Source: Parendozoicomonas verongulae (GTDB taxonomy: Bacteria > Pseudomonadota > Gammaproteobacteria > Pseudomonadales > Endozoicomonadaceae). Taken from it: a DNA stretch of 39,772 nucleotides. Position numbers and translations under genes: made by a program. The stretch lies in contig NZ_SMME01000864.1 of the NCBI RefSeq assembly GCF_009711465.1, forward strand, positions 24,552 to 64,323, given 5' to 3'. This document shows, one piece after another, positions 8,073 to 16,525 of the stretch. The stretch's first letter is position 1; each line of letters opens with the position of its first letter. The notes under the pieces are model-generated. The model was given only the letters and a program-made list of their open reading frames with translations, was not told where the DNA came from and did no database searches.

Positions 8073-9416
8073 GTGCCTTCTCTAGGTTTCCTCAAGCCTC
8101 CACAGCATATTCCCCGGCTTCCCGAACAGGAAATCGATCAGGAATATAGGAAAATGCGTTGGCAGGTCTTGCTGGGCATTTATATCGGTTACGCAGGTTA
8201 TTACCTTATTCGAAAAAATTTCACGATGGCAATGCCAGATCTTATTGCCCTTGGCTACACGAAAACGGGACTGGGCCTGGCGTTGTCCGGGATGTCTCTT
8301 GCTTATAGCTTGTCCAGAGTTTGTATGGGCGTTGTGTCTGATCGCAGCGACTCGCGCAAGTTTATAGTTGTTGGCTTGTGTATGTGTGCCTTGCTGACGA
8401 TTGCCATGGGCGTGATCCCTTATGTCACGTCATGTGCAACTGCGATGTTCGTCTCACTTTTTGTTTGCGGTTGCTTCCAGGCCTTTGGTTACCCGGGTTG
8501 TGTCAGGGCAATTACGCACTGGTACACCGTTTGTGAACGCGGTGTAAAAATGTCTTTCTGGAAAACCAGTTCGAACGCTGGTGCAGCACTGGTCGGGCCG
8601 TTGGCCATATTGGCCATCAATCTTTTTGAGGATTGGCACAGCAAAATATTCCTGCACGGCTTCGTCGCGTTGGCTTTTGCCTTCGTCGCCTGGATATTTG
8701 TTAGAGATACCCCCCAGTCTTGTGGGCTACCGAATATTGAAGAGTGGTCGGGGGTGTCGTCTAAATCCTATTCTGTAGATCATGAACGTGAGATGTCGAC
8801 GAAAGAGATACTCTTCAAGCATGTCCTGAACCAGAGAGTGCTTTGGTATTTATCCTTTGCCAATATATTTGTCTACCTGGTTCGGTATGGTGTGCTGGAT
8901 TGGACCCCTACCTATCTCGAAGAGGTGAAGGGGCTCTCTCTGACACAAGTGGGGTGGGCGTATAGTGCTTATGAAATTGCTGGCATACCGGGGATATTGC
9001 TGACAGGGTGGTTGAGTGACAGGTTTTTCAAAGGGCGGCGTGGTCCGGCAATCATTATTTTCATGTTGCTTGTTTCAATAGCTGTTTTTGTGTACTGGCA
9101 CAACCCTGCAGGTTACCCATGGGTGGATGCTGCCTGCTTATTTACTGTGGGTTTTCTTATCTATGGCCCGGTCGTTCTCATTGGCATTCAGTCTGTTGAT
9201 GCGGTCCCTAAAAAAGCTGCCGGAACCGCTACAGGCTTAACGAGCCTGTTTGGATATCTGAGTGGAGCTTTACTGGCCAACATTGCAATGGGGATTGTTG
9301 TTGACATGTATGGTTGGAACGGTGGCTTTTCCATGATTTTTGCTGCCTGTTTACTCTCGGCTGCTCTGGTGAGTTTCACTTTGAAACAGGAGAAAGAGGA
9401 TAAAGAATGCTCCTGA
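8073..9416 (+). CDS. glpT: GlpT-family organophosphate:phosphate antiporter (glycerol-3-phosphate transporter)
   Basis: About 447 residues, 12 predicted membrane helices, MFS organophosphate:Pi antiporter family; E. coli GlpT is 452. The substrate-site residues of GlpT are all present: Arg in YLIRKNF (Arg45 equivalent), His in AITHWYTVCERG (His165) and Arg in VYLVRYGVLDW (Arg269). The N-terminal FLKPPQHIPRLPEQEID segment also follows E. coli GlpT. I take GTG at 8073 as the start because GAGG lies 8 nt upstream and homology begins there; an upstream in-frame TTG at 7977 would fall inside the structured leader. Glycerol-3-phosphate is likely, but hexose-phosphate relatives (UhpT) share the two arginines. 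No glp genes are adjacent. Confidence 0.85.
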   Translation: MPSLGFLKPPQHIPRLPEQEIDQEYRKMRWQVLLGIYIGYAGYYLIRKNFTMAMPDLIALGYTKTGLGLALSGMSLAYSLSRVCMGVVSDRSDSRKFIVVGLCMCALLTIAMGVIPYVTSCATAMFVSLFVCGCFQAFGYPGCVRAITHWYTVCERGVKMSFWKTSSNAGAALVGPLAILAINLFEDWHSKIFLHGFVALAFAFVAWIFVRDTPQSCGLPNIEEWSGVSSKSYSVDHEREMSTKEILFKHVLNQRVLWYLSFANIFVYLVRYGVLDWTPTYLEEVKGLSLTQVGWAYSAYEIAGIPGILLTGWLSDRFFKGRRGPAIIIFMLLVSIAVFVYWHNPAGYPWVDAACLFTVGFLIYGPVVLIGIQSVDAVPKKAAGTATGLTSLFGYLSGALLANIAMGIVVDMYGWNGGFSMIFAACLLSAALVSFTLKQEKEDKECS

Positions 9417-9425
9417 CATAGGAGC
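9409..9425. terminator. Small hairpin between convergent glpT and the CstA-like gene
   Basis: GCTCCT and AGGAGC form a 6-bp stem around GACAT, overlapping the glpT stop codon. On the minus strand it is followed by the moderately T-rich ATTCTTTATCC. It may act at the ends of both convergent genes, but the stem is short. Confidence 0.35.
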
Positions 9426-9443
9426 GGTTGTGCCCTTGCCTGC

Positions 9444-10937
9444 TTACCCTGACGATTGCACTGAAGCCTGTGCTTTCTTCAGCATCCAGGCAAGGGTCAT
9501 GAATGCTGCCAGAACTCCCAGTATTAAAGAGATAGTCTTCGGCAGTCCAAAGCCTTCGGGAGATATAAGAATATAGGTTGAGCATACGGCAGTGAGAAAA
9601 GTTGCCGGTAGGGAAACGAACCCGTGATTTTTTATCTGCTGTAGCCAGTACGTAGTCGATAAAGAAGGTAACAGGTTGTAATTGTCAGTTGCCGTCACAC
9701 GGTAGTGCTGGTGTAACACATAGGTTGTCGCAGTCCACAAAACAAGGCTTGCCAGTGCCAGGTTCGTGAAGGCAAAGTAACGCCAGATGATACTGAAATC
9801 TACAAACATCAAGGGGGATGTAAGAGCGAATATCCAAAGTGCCAGCTTTAAGCGTACGGCAGTGGATGTCTGTGGTAGTTTTAATATATCGCCAATCACA
9901 AGCCTGACGCCGCGAAAAGCGGTATCACCAGACGTTATTGGGCATACGACTACTCCAATGATGGCAAGAATGCCACCGACGTTCCCGAGTAACCCGATAG
10001 CTATATCACTAACCACAGCTCCAGTTCCTTGACCATTCAGCTGTAACTCCAGCTCTGCGACCCCTCCGGGAAAGAAAGACATGGCTGCTGCAGCCCAGAC
10101 CATCGCAACAATTCCTTCACCTATCATCGCCCCATAAAATACGCGGTGACCATGAGCTTCTGAGGATAAACAACGTGACATGATAGGAGATTGTGTGGAG
10201 TGGAACCCACTGATGGCTCCACATGATATGGTGACGAACATGGTTGGCCAGACTGGTAGACCACGAGGGTGGGAAGCAGGCTCGGAGATTTCGGGAATCG
10301 AAACACCCTTAAAGAGCACCATCCCCGCGATACCGGCAGTCATCAGCAAAAGTGCGAAGCCAAAGGCCGGATAGATTTTGGAAATAACACGGTCTATTGG
10401 CAGTACAGTCGCAATCAAGTAATAAGCCAGAATGGCCGCAATCCAGAAGAAACGGTTTGAAAAAAAACCATTCCCACAAAGGCTGGCCAGAAGATCTGCT
10501 GGGCCTAATACAAAAACAACACCAACCAGTATCAGTAATACAACGGATACGAATCGCATCAGTGAACGATAGCCAGACCCAAGGTAGTGCCCAATAATTT
10601 CGGAGATAGTCTGGCCATGATGCCTGATAGAGAGCATGCCCGAGAAGTAATCATGAACCGAGCCACAAAACACACACCCTAAAGTAATCCAGAGAAACGC
10701 GGGGGGGCCAAAGAGAGCCCCCATAACGGAACCAAAGATAGGACCAAGGCCGGTAATATTCAGGAACTGGATCAGGAATACCTTGTGCCAGGGTAAAGGG
10801 ACAAAGTCCACTCCGTCGCGATGTGTATGAGCGGGTGTTAAACGTTTTGGGTCTGCGCCAAATCGATTATTTACCAGCCTTCCATAAATATGGAAGCCTG
10901 CAACTAAAAAGACTAGTCCGCCAATAAAGCTAAGCAT
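9444..10937 (-). CDS. CstA-family transporter (carbon starvation / pyruvate or peptide uptake)
   Basis: About 497 residues from Met at 10937, highly hydrophobic with many membrane helices. Conserved CstA segments are visible: LNITGLGPIFGSVMGALFGP, SVHDYFSGMLSIRHHGQT, AISGFHSTQSPIMSR and CPITSGDTAFRGVRL. It is shorter than E. coli CstA (about 700), like the short CstA forms of other bacteria. Family members import pyruvate or peptides when carbon is short; the substrate here is unknown. No candidate start (10937 ATG, 10946 GTG, 11012 TTG) has a good Shine-Dalgarno. The ATG gives the N-terminus most like other CstA proteins. It is convergent with glpT. Confidence 0.85.
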   Translation of the reverse strand: MLSFIGGLVFLVAGFHIYGRLVNNRFGADPKRLTPAHTHRDGVDFVPLPWHKVFLIQFLNITGLGPIFGSVMGALFGPPAFLWITLGCVFCGSVHDYFSGMLSIRHHGQTISEIIGHYLGSGYRSLMRFVSVVLLILVGVVFVLGPADLLASLCGNGFFSNRFFWIAAILAYYLIATVLPIDRVISKIYPAFGFALLLMTAGIAGMVLFKGVSIPEISEPASHPRGLPVWPTMFVTISCGAISGFHSTQSPIMSRCLSSEAHGHRVFYGAMIGEGIVAMVWAAAAMSFFPGGVAELELQLNGQGTGAVVSDIAIGLLGNVGGILAIIGVVVCPITSGDTAFRGVRLVIGDILKLPQTSTAVRLKLALWIFALTSPLMFVDFSIIWRYFAFTNLALASLVLWTATTYVLHQHYRVTATDNYNLLPSLSTTYWLQQIKNHGFVSLPATFLTAVCSTYILISPEGFGLPKTISLILGVLAAFMTLAWMLKKAQASVQSSG

Positions 10938-11264
10938 TGAAATCACTGATGTCTGGATAAAAGACTGGAGCTCTGGGAGAGGTTGGGGGAGATGCCTGTT
11001 CTTGAAGAACAAGCACAGCGGGAAGGTTAGTCTGAAATTCCGTATTAAGCGATGGCAGAGCTGGCGTGAAGGTGAACAATATTCCCTTCACGGTTCACTG
11101 GTGCCGGGCGTCGCATCTCTTTGAGAACGTAACTGGATGAGTTGTTCTTCCAGCAGCTGCTTTTGCTACTTAAATGTATACCCTGCGAAGGTCGTATGGT
11201 TCTCATTGAATGATTTTCATACTTTGTTGTCAACGGACACCATAAAGATTACGGGGCAAAGGAT
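10938..11264. other. Intergenic region between the CstA-like gene and the orphan membrane gene
   Basis: A divergent spacer of about 327 bp without a convincing gene. It holds a GTGAAGG / CCCTTCAC inverted repeat (about 11066–11092), with an overlapping GGTGAAC / GTTCAC alternative. No clear promoter match could be picked out. A short minus-strand frame (11045–11233) shows no family features and looks like chance. Confidence 0.5.
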
Positions 11265-11762
11265 ATGCCACAAAAAAACACAAATAAAGGAGGCAGGCGC
11301 CCGGCTCGCCGTATGGCTCGGCGTGTGTCTTACCCACTCAGACTGCTGACATCGGATGCGATTACCGGTCAGGCGATCATTGGTTTAGGAGGAACGCTCG
11401 TGGGAGCAGGCACGGGGGCAGTAATTCTGGGATCTTCGGTCAGTTTACTGACCCGTAACAGGACATTGCGAGCAGCATCTATATTCATCGGAATACTGTT
11501 TGGTGGTGCGGTTGGCAGTACGCTGGGAGGAGTATCTGGTGTGACAACGGGACTTTTTGTTGGCATGGTGGGCCTTCCCTTTGCCGTGGTGCGCAGCTTC
11601 CGGGAGCCAGACCCTGCACGGCTTGTTACTCCCCTGGAGCATACCGTCAAAGGTGGGTGGGTGTTTTTGAGTAACCCTGAAAGAGTGAAGGAAACACTGC
11701 AGGTAAAATACGGAACATATTTCACCGGACAAAAGCGTTTGCTGGACAAAGATGCGGCATGA
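11265..11762 (+). CDS. Orphan glycine-rich membrane protein
   Basis: A 165-residue protein of no family I recognise. Residues 1–22 are strongly basic (GGRRPARRMARR). Residues about 30–113 hold two to three hydrophobic segments full of glycine (GLGGTLVGAGTGAVILG; GILFGGAVGSTLGGVSG), a pattern seen in tightly packed glycine-zipper helices and small pore or holin-like proteins. The last ~50 residues are soluble and charged. The ATG at 11265 has GGGG and AAAGGA just upstream; AAAGGA is very close to the start. A terminator follows at 11812, so it is probably transcribed alone. No function is inferred. Confidence 0.65.
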   Translation: MPQKNTNKGGRRPARRMARRVSYPLRLLTSDAITGQAIIGLGGTLVGAGTGAVILGSSVSLLTRNRTLRAASIFIGILFGGAVGSTLGGVSGVTTGLFVGMVGLPFAVVRSFREPDPARLVTPLEHTVKGGWVFLSNPERVKETLQVKYGTYFTGQKRLLDKDAA

Positions 11763-11811
11763 GTTTCAGGTTATGCCGTAGTCTGTTGATTCGCTCTCAT
11801 CATTGGTTGGG

Positions 11812-11844
11812 GCAGGTGGCAGCCAGGGTGGGCCACCTGCTTTT
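11812..11844 (+). terminator. Rho-independent terminator after the orphan membrane gene
   Basis: GCAGGTGGC (11812–11820) and GCCACCTGC (11832–11840) form a perfect 9-bp stem with an 11-nt loop, followed by TTTT. It lies 50 nt after the stop at 11762 and between convergent genes. On the minus strand no T-run follows the stem, so it serves the + strand best. Confidence 0.8.
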
Positions 11845-11903
11845 AATCCCTCCTTCGCAATTACATCCGCAATATTTCCGTGCTCCCGATGAAAGCTGCA
11901 GGC

Positions 11904-12995
11904 TTACACTGCAGGAACCTGTTGGGTGATGCAGTGGATGTTGCCACCGCCCAACAGGATTTCCCGAGCATCCACGCCAACCACTTCGTAGCCTTTGTAG
12001 ATATCCGTCAACAGAGCCCTGGCCTCATCGTCATACTTCTCATCAAGCAGAGGCAGGATGATGCGGTTGTTTGTGATCAGGTAGTTAGTGTAAGAGCCTG
12101 CCAGTCGCTCTCCGGCCGTTCTTTCCATGCCGTCACACACATCAATGCCATCAGCTTCGTCTTCACGAATGTAGAGTGGGCCGGGGATGTGTATTTTGTG
12201 GATAGTCAGCTGACGGCCACGGGCATCGGTTGTTTCGCTCAGAACCTTATAAGCAGCCTGAGAGATTTCGTACTGGGGATCGTTATTGTCTTCAGTCCAG
12301 GACAATACAACTTCACCGGGTTTCACAACGTGCATCAGGTTATCTACGTGACCGTTGGTTTCATCGTTGTACAGACCTTGAGGAATCCAGATGACCTTTT
12401 CGATAGCCAGATAATCCTTCAGTACGTTTTCGATTTCTTCCTTGGAAAGATCAGGGTTTCGGCTTGGGTGCAACAGGCACTCTTCTGTGGTGTATAGAGT
12501 CCCTTCGCCGTCTACGTGGATGGATCCGCCTTCCAGAACGATAGGGGCACGATAGTGGCCGTCGCGCATAGTTTCACAAATCTTGTGAGCCACCTGATCA
12601 TCCCGATCCCATGGGAAGTACAGGCCATCAACCAGGCCACCCCATGCGTTAAATTCCCAGTCCACTCCACGACGTTCTCCCTCACCATTCACTACGTAGC
12701 TGGGGCCGATGTCGCGCATCCACGAATCGTTGGTTGCCATTTCAACAACCCGAATTTTTTCAGGCAGCATGTTGCGGGCGTTTTTGTACTGGGCAGCGGA
12801 AACTGCCATGGTTACCGGAGTTACCTCAGCAATGGCTTTGGCAACGTTCACAAAAGCCTGTTGGGCAGGCTTGCCCCCGTAACGCCAGTTGTCAGAACGC
12901 TCTGGCCATGCCATCCACATTTCTGCGTGAGCTTCGTGTTCGCCTGGCATACGAAAGTTGTCGTTTTGTGGCAGGGTTGAATATGTAGCACTCAT
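11904..12995 (-). CDS. aguA: Agmatine deiminase AguA
   Basis: A 363-residue enzyme of the guanidine-modifying (PAD-like) superfamily. It converts agmatine to N-carbamoylputrescine and ammonia. Family motifs visible are MWMAWPER near the N-terminus, [32 protein letters not shown] (His/Asp) and GGGNIHC with the catalytic Cys at residue 355. The length is typical. It lies 44 nt after the permease on the same strand, so the two are probably one transcript, and a carbamoyltransferase gene diverges from them. The ATG at 12995 has AAGGA about 10 nt upstream. Codon choice leans to preferred codons, which may mean high expression (impression only). Confidence 0.95.
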   Translation of the reverse strand: MSATYSTLPQNDNFRMPGEHEAHAEMWMAWPERSDNWRYGGKPAQQAFVNVAKAIAEVTPVTMAVSAAQYKNARNMLPEKIRVVEMATNDSWMRDIGPSYVVNGEGERRGVDWEFNAWGGLVDGLYFPWDRDDQVAHKICETMRDGHYRAPIVLEGGSIHVDGEGTLYTTEECLLHPSRNPDLSKEEIENVLKDYLAIEKVIWIPQGLYNDETNGHVDNLMHVVKPGEVVLSWTEDNNDPQYEISQAAYKVLSETTDARGRQLTIHKIHIPGPLYIREDEADGIDVCDGMERTAGERLAGSYTNYLITNNRIILPLLDEKYDDEARALLTDIYKGYEVVGVDAREILLGGGNIHCITQQVPAV

Positions 12996-13039
12996 GGTCG
13001 TGTATTCCTTGTTTCGTGTTTTTTAAAGCTTGATATGAC

Positions 13040-14437
13040 CTATGCAGTGGCGGTTTCGCCCTTCATGTGTTTTGTGGCGCGGGCCAGAATCCATTCACCA
13101 ATGGCGATGGTGGCGATAATTCCAATCAGTACAGGTGCGCTGTAAGACCAATCCACAGTTACGGTGGCAATGTCTGGGAAGATGAACAGCACAACAGCTT
13201 GAACAATGAACAGAAAGCAGATAACGCTGAGGGCAATCTGTGTCTTCATGCCGCCAGGAATCTTGTAAGGACGTACGGCATTAGGGTCAGTCATGCGCAG
13301 CTTCAGGTAAGCAGGGAACATGAACAGGTAAGGCAACAGGAAGATGCAGGAGGAGAAGGCAAATACAGACCAGAACAGGTCATCACTTTCACCGGAAGTC
13401 AGGCCATAAAGAAGGATGACAATGGTGGAAACAATACCGGTGATCACGTTAGCGCCTACAGGAGTGCGGTGCTTTGGATCTTCCTTAGCAACAATCTCTG
13501 GCAGCTCACCAGCTTGTGCTGCTTCCATGGCAGCACGGCTTGCGCCCATGGTCCAGGTAGCCATGTTGGCGATAAAGGTGAACAGAGCCAGGATGCCAAT
13601 GCCATAGATCATGAACTGGCCGCAGGCGCTGTCGCCAAACAGAGTGTGCAGGGTCGCAATGATGCCGGAAACCAGGCCAATCTCCTCGACAGGTAGCGCC
13701 ATGAGAATGCCGATGGTTCCAAATACATACAAGCCAGTCACGATGGCTGCGGAAATCAGGATGGACTTAGGGATGTCTTTCTGAGGATTTTTAATTTCAT
13801 CACCCATGCAGGCAATCAGTTCAAAACCCATCAGGTTAAAGATGATAATGGGCAGAAAGCCAAGGCCAGAATCTATAGAGGGCATCAGGCTGGCAGCAGT
13901 GAATTCGTTAGCGACACCGTGCTGGCTCGCGTACCAGAAGCCACCTGAACCCAAAACGATAATAACAATCACCTTAAACAGAGCGCCCAGATTGGTTACC
14001 CATACTCCGGCGTCTACTGAAATGTTGCAGATCCACACGGTCAGCCAGGTCAGGGCTACACATATGGCAATCTGCACGGGCATACCCATTTCTGGGAAGA
14101 ACATTTCTGCAAACATACCGGCAAACATGATGTATACCGCAGGCATCCACAGGCCAACGTTAATCCAGTAGAACCAGGTTGTACGTACAGCCCACTTAAA
14201 GCCGAAAGCACGTTTTACCCAGTCATAGATACCACCTTCACCTGGGTAGGTTGTACCCAGCTCCGATGAAATCAGACCGTAGGGAATAACGAAGAGAACA
14301 AGAGTAATGAACCACCAGGAAATAGAAGATGGCCCAATCGAAGCACTGGCTGTGAGTCCATCAACAACAAGTACCGCACAAACGCTGAACAAAGTAAGGC
14401 TGGAGAGCCCCATTTTGTTCGTTGATTCACCAGTCAT
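13040..14437 (-). CDS. APC-family permease, probable agmatine/putrescine antiporter (AguD-like)
   Basis: A 465-residue amino acid–polyamine–organocation transporter with about 12 membrane helices. The N-terminal half shows the APC helix 1 region (DGLTASASIGPSSISWW) and the GEGGIYDWVKRAFG motif. Another conserved stretch is NLMGFELIACMGDEIKNPQKDIPKS. The substrate is inferred from context: it is directly upstream of agmatine deiminase and divergent from putrescine carbamoyltransferase, the arrangement expected for an agmatine/putrescine exchanger. The start is well supported by GGAGGT just upstream of the ATG at 14437. A general amino-acid permease role cannot be excluded by sequence alone. 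Confidence 0.82.
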   Translation of the reverse strand: MTGESTNKMGLSSLTLFSVCAVLVVDGLTASASIGPSSISWWFITLVLFVIPYGLISSELGTTYPGEGGIYDWVKRAFGFKWAVRTTWFYWINVGLWMPAVYIMFAGMFAEMFFPEMGMPVQIAICVALTWLTVWICNISVDAGVWVTNLGALFKVIVIIVLGSGGFWYASQHGVANEFTAASLMPSIDSGLGFLPIIIFNLMGFELIACMGDEIKNPQKDIPKSILISAAIVTGLYVFGTIGILMALPVEEIGLVSGIIATLHTLFGDSACGQFMIYGIGILALFTFIANMATWTMGASRAAMEAAQAGELPEIVAKEDPKHRTPVGANVITGIVSTIVILLYGLTSGESDDLFWSVFAFSSCIFLLPYLFMFPAYLKLRMTDPNAVRPYKIPGGMKTQIALSVICFLFIVQAVVLFIFPDIATVTVDWSYSAPVLIGIIATIAIGEWILARATKHMKGETATA

Positions 14438-14728
14438 TTTTTACCTCCGGGCAGGTTTTGTCGGTTCGTCTTGCTAGGATTTCTAATTGCCTGGAGATGA
14501 CAAATGTCGATTTAATTTGTGTTTTGATATGTGCCAGTGTTCAAGAATGTTCTGAACTTGAGTTTCTCTTGGTATTGTTTAGGTTAATCGTGTGTTTTTT
14601 TGTAGTTTTCTGTGGTGTCGAAAATTTATTATAAATTACAAACTGAATCAGGGTACAAGGCTGCGTTCAGGTATTGGGAAACTACCGGTGACTGTGCAGA
14701 ACCCATTAAACCATTTCGGGGTCGTATA
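14438..14728. other. Divergent regulatory region between the agmatine antiporter and putrescine carbamoyltransferase genes
   Basis: This 291-bp space must carry promoters for both arms of the agmatine module. It holds an AT-rich stretch around 14595–14640 (TTTATTATAAATT) and a short interrupted inverted repeat with TTCAAG...CTTGA near 14540–14565 that could be an operator. I could not assign a convincing -35/-10 pair on either strand. No small gene is evident. Confidence 0.45.
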
Positions 14729-15775
14729 ATGAGAATGCCATCTTCCAGTGCTACCAACCTGAACAAGCCAGAGCTCAAGCACTTCCTGAAAACTCAGGAT
14801 TACACTCGCAAGGAACTGGAAGACATCTTTGAACTGATGGGTATGCTCAAGGAAGCTCGCAGGGCTAACGCAGTACCTCAGCTGTTCAAAGGCAAGTCTG
14901 TTGGCATGATCTTCGAGCAACCATCAACCCGTACCCGTATCTCTTTTGAGACTGCCGCAACTATTCTGGGTGGCCACGCTCTGTTCCTGTCTCCAAAGGA
15001 TATTCACTTGGGCGCTAAGGAAAACCTGGCAGATACTGGTCGTGTAATATCCCGCATGTGTGACGTGATCATGGCCCGTGTAGATGACCACAAAACTGTG
15101 GCAGGTCTGGCTGAGAACTCTACTGTTCCTGTTATCAACGGTCTGTGTGACTGGCTGCACCCGACCCAGGTGATGGCTGACGTGTTCACCATGATGGAAC
15201 ATCTGCCAGAAGGCAAAAAGCTGGACGACCTGACTGTTGCCTTCATTGGTGATGCAACTAACGTTTGCTCTTCCCTGATGTTCATCTGCACCAAGTTCGG
15301 TATACACTTCAAGCACATCGGCCCAGAGAAGTACCAGGCTCCTCAAACGTGGCAGGACATCGCCAGGGAAAACTGTGAAACCTACGGTGGTCGCCTGACA
15401 GTTACTGATGATGTGAATGAGGTGGAAGATTGCGATATTCTGATTGCTGACAGCTTCTACTGGTTCGGTCAGGAAGCTGAGAAGGAAGAACGTCTGGCGG
15501 CCTTCATGCCTGAGTACGTGATCACTGAAGAGATGATGGCCAAGGCTGGTGAAAATGCCATTTTCATGCACTGCCTGCCAGCCAACGACCAGCGCGAATG
15601 CACCCGTGAAGTGATGGATGGCCCACGTTCCATAATCTTCGACGAAGCAGAAAACCGCCTGACCGCCCAAATGGCTCTGCTGGTTTACCTGACTCATAAA
15701 GACATCGAGCAGCCAAGCGAAGAGACTCTGGCCTACCATCAGGACCGTATTGATAGCCTGCTGCAGCGCATCTAA
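14729..15775 (+). CDS. Putrescine carbamoyltransferase (annotated easily as ornithine carbamoyltransferase)
   Basis: A 348-residue carbamoyltransferase. The carbamoyl-phosphate motif is STRTR at residues 66–70 in the context MIFEQPSTRTRISFETA, with HPTQ and HCLP motifs downstream. The Ser-Met-Gly loop that binds ornithine in OTCases is missing; in its place is DSFYWFGQEAEKEERL. That segment, together with VINGLCDWLHPTQ, HLPEGKKLDDL and FDEAENRLT, closely resembles Enterococcus putrescine carbamoyltransferase. With phosphate it would split N-carbamoylputrescine into putrescine and carbamoyl phosphate. The start at 14729 has GGGG 7 nt upstream; ATG 14735 is an alternative. It is divergent from the antiporter and aguA. 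Confidence 0.83.
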   Translation: MRMPSSSATNLNKPELKHFLKTQDYTRKELEDIFELMGMLKEARRANAVPQLFKGKSVGMIFEQPSTRTRISFETAATILGGHALFLSPKDIHLGAKENLADTGRVISRMCDVIMARVDDHKTVAGLAENSTVPVINGLCDWLHPTQVMADVFTMMEHLPEGKKLDDLTVAFIGDATNVCSSLMFICTKFGIHFKHIGPEKYQAPQTWQDIARENCETYGGRLTVTDDVNEVEDCDILIADSFYWFGQEAEKEERLAAFMPEYVITEEMMAKAGENAIFMHCLPANDQRECTREVMDGPRSIIFDEAENRLTAQMALLVYLTHKDIEQPSEETLAYHQDRIDSLLQRI

Positions 15776-15806
15776 ACGACTTTGGCCACTTCGCCGGGCT
15801 AACAAA

Positions 15807-15841
15807 AAAAGGCCTCTGCTCGGAAAGAGCAGAGGCCTTTT
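15807..15841. terminator. Bidirectional intrinsic terminator
   Basis: GGCCTCTGCTC (15811–15821) and GAGCAGAGGCC (15827–15837) form a perfect 11-bp stem with a GGAAA loop. It is flanked by an A-run on the left and TTTT on the right, extending the pairing to 15 bp. It sits between convergent putrescine carbamoyltransferase and yggT and can serve both. Confidence 0.9.
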
Positions 15842-15859
15842 GCATAGCTGTACAACTGG

Positions 15860-16423
15860 CTACATGATGCCAGGCATGCCAATACGAATAATATTGGGCA
15901 GCAGGTGCTCCTTGAGGAAGAAGATACCCAGCATCACCACCATCACGGAAAAATCTAACCCGCCCATTGGAGGCAGAATTCTGCGGACACGACTGCACAG
16001 AGGCTCAGTGATCTGGTGCAGCAGCATCAGGCCGGGGTTATAGCTGCCCGGTGCTACCCAGCTGGCGATAACCATGATAATCAGCGCGAAGGTGTATAGA
16101 TCCAGCAGAGTTTTCAGCAGGAAGTAGAAGGTCAGGACAGAAATTGTACCCAAAGGCAGGGTCATGTAGCCCAGTACCTTCATCTTGATGGCGACAAACA
16201 CACCCTGAACGATAAATGCCAGCACCAGTGCGGCGATGTCCATGCCCCCGAAGCCGGGAATCAGTTTGCGCAAAGGGTTCAGCAGTGGGCTGGTGACTTT
16301 CACTATCGCCTGTGAAATCGGATTGTAAAAGTCCGCTTTTACCAGCTGCAAAATAAACCGCAGCAGGATAGCCATTACGAACAGGCTGCCAATGGTGTCA
16401 ATCAAAAAAGTGATCATGGACAT
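15860..16423 (-). CDS. yggT: YggT-family integral membrane protein
   Basis: A 187-residue protein made of two YGGT repeats, about four membrane helices in all. Each repeat contains the family's Asn-Pro segment and Leu-Arg-Pro-like loop: FYNPISQAIVKVTSPLLNPLRKLIPGFGG in the first half and SYNPGLMLLHQITEPLCSRVRRILPPMGG in the second (parts named only for orientation). The exact role is unknown; the family has been linked to osmotic tolerance and, in other bacteria, to division-site membrane organisation. The ATG at 16423 is used, with ATG two codons on as an alternative. It lies downstream of proC and yggS, a very widespread cluster. Confidence 0.9.
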   Translation of the reverse strand: MSMITFLIDTIGSLFVMAILLRFILQLVKADFYNPISQAIVKVTSPLLNPLRKLIPGFGGMDIAALVLAFIVQGVFVAIKMKVLGYMTLPLGTISVLTFYFLLKTLLDLYTFALIIMVIASWVAPGSYNPGLMLLHQITEPLCSRVRRILPPMGGLDFSVMVVMLGIFFLKEHLLPNIIRIGMPGIM

Positions 16424-16448
16424 TCAGGGTTGTCTCGTTAGGAGTCTC

Positions 16449-16482
16449 ATGCGAAAGCAATGGTTCGGGCGCTTATAAATAG
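16449..16482 (+). repeat. 34-bp dispersed repeat, copy 1
   Basis: This stretch matches 29 of 34 bases with 25144–25177 and shares a perfect 16-base core, ATGCGAAAGCAATGGT. It lies between proC and yggT, antisense to those genes. The core contains TGC-GAAA-GCA, which would fold to a GNRA-type tetraloop in RNA. Confidence 0.6.
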
Positions 16483-16488
16483 AAATAT

Positions 16489-16505
16489 GGGGGAGATTCT
16501 CCCCC
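16489..16505. terminator. Palindromic hairpin between proC and yggT
   Basis: GGGGGAG–ATT–CTCCCCC is a perfect 7-bp stem with a 3-nt loop. On the minus strand, the direction of transcription, it is followed by ATATTTCTATTTATA, an imperfect T-rich tail. It may partly separate proC from yggT expression. Confidence 0.5.
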
Positions 16506-16525
16506 AATACAATGCCAAGGTTGTA

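Noticed and set aside
11045..11233. A 62-residue minus-strand small protein
   Set aside because: Low-complexity mix of Ser/Arg/Lys with no ribosome-binding site or family match; it lies in a divergent spacer.
14612..14728. A 39-residue N-terminal extension of the putrescine carbamoyltransferase
   Set aside because: It would start at GTG without a ribosome-binding site in an AT-rich leader, and homology to the family begins well after the ATG at 14729.
14729..15775. Calling this gene ornithine carbamoyltransferase (argF/arcB)
   Set aside because: The ornithine-binding Ser-Met-Gly loop is absent, and the context (aguA, polyamine-type antiporter) fits putrescine carbamoyltransferase.
14924..15805. 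A 293-codon minus-strand frame opposite the putrescine carbamoyltransferase gene
   Set aside because: The sense gene has full carbamoyltransferase motifs. The antisense frame comes from its codon bias and also runs into the terminator.
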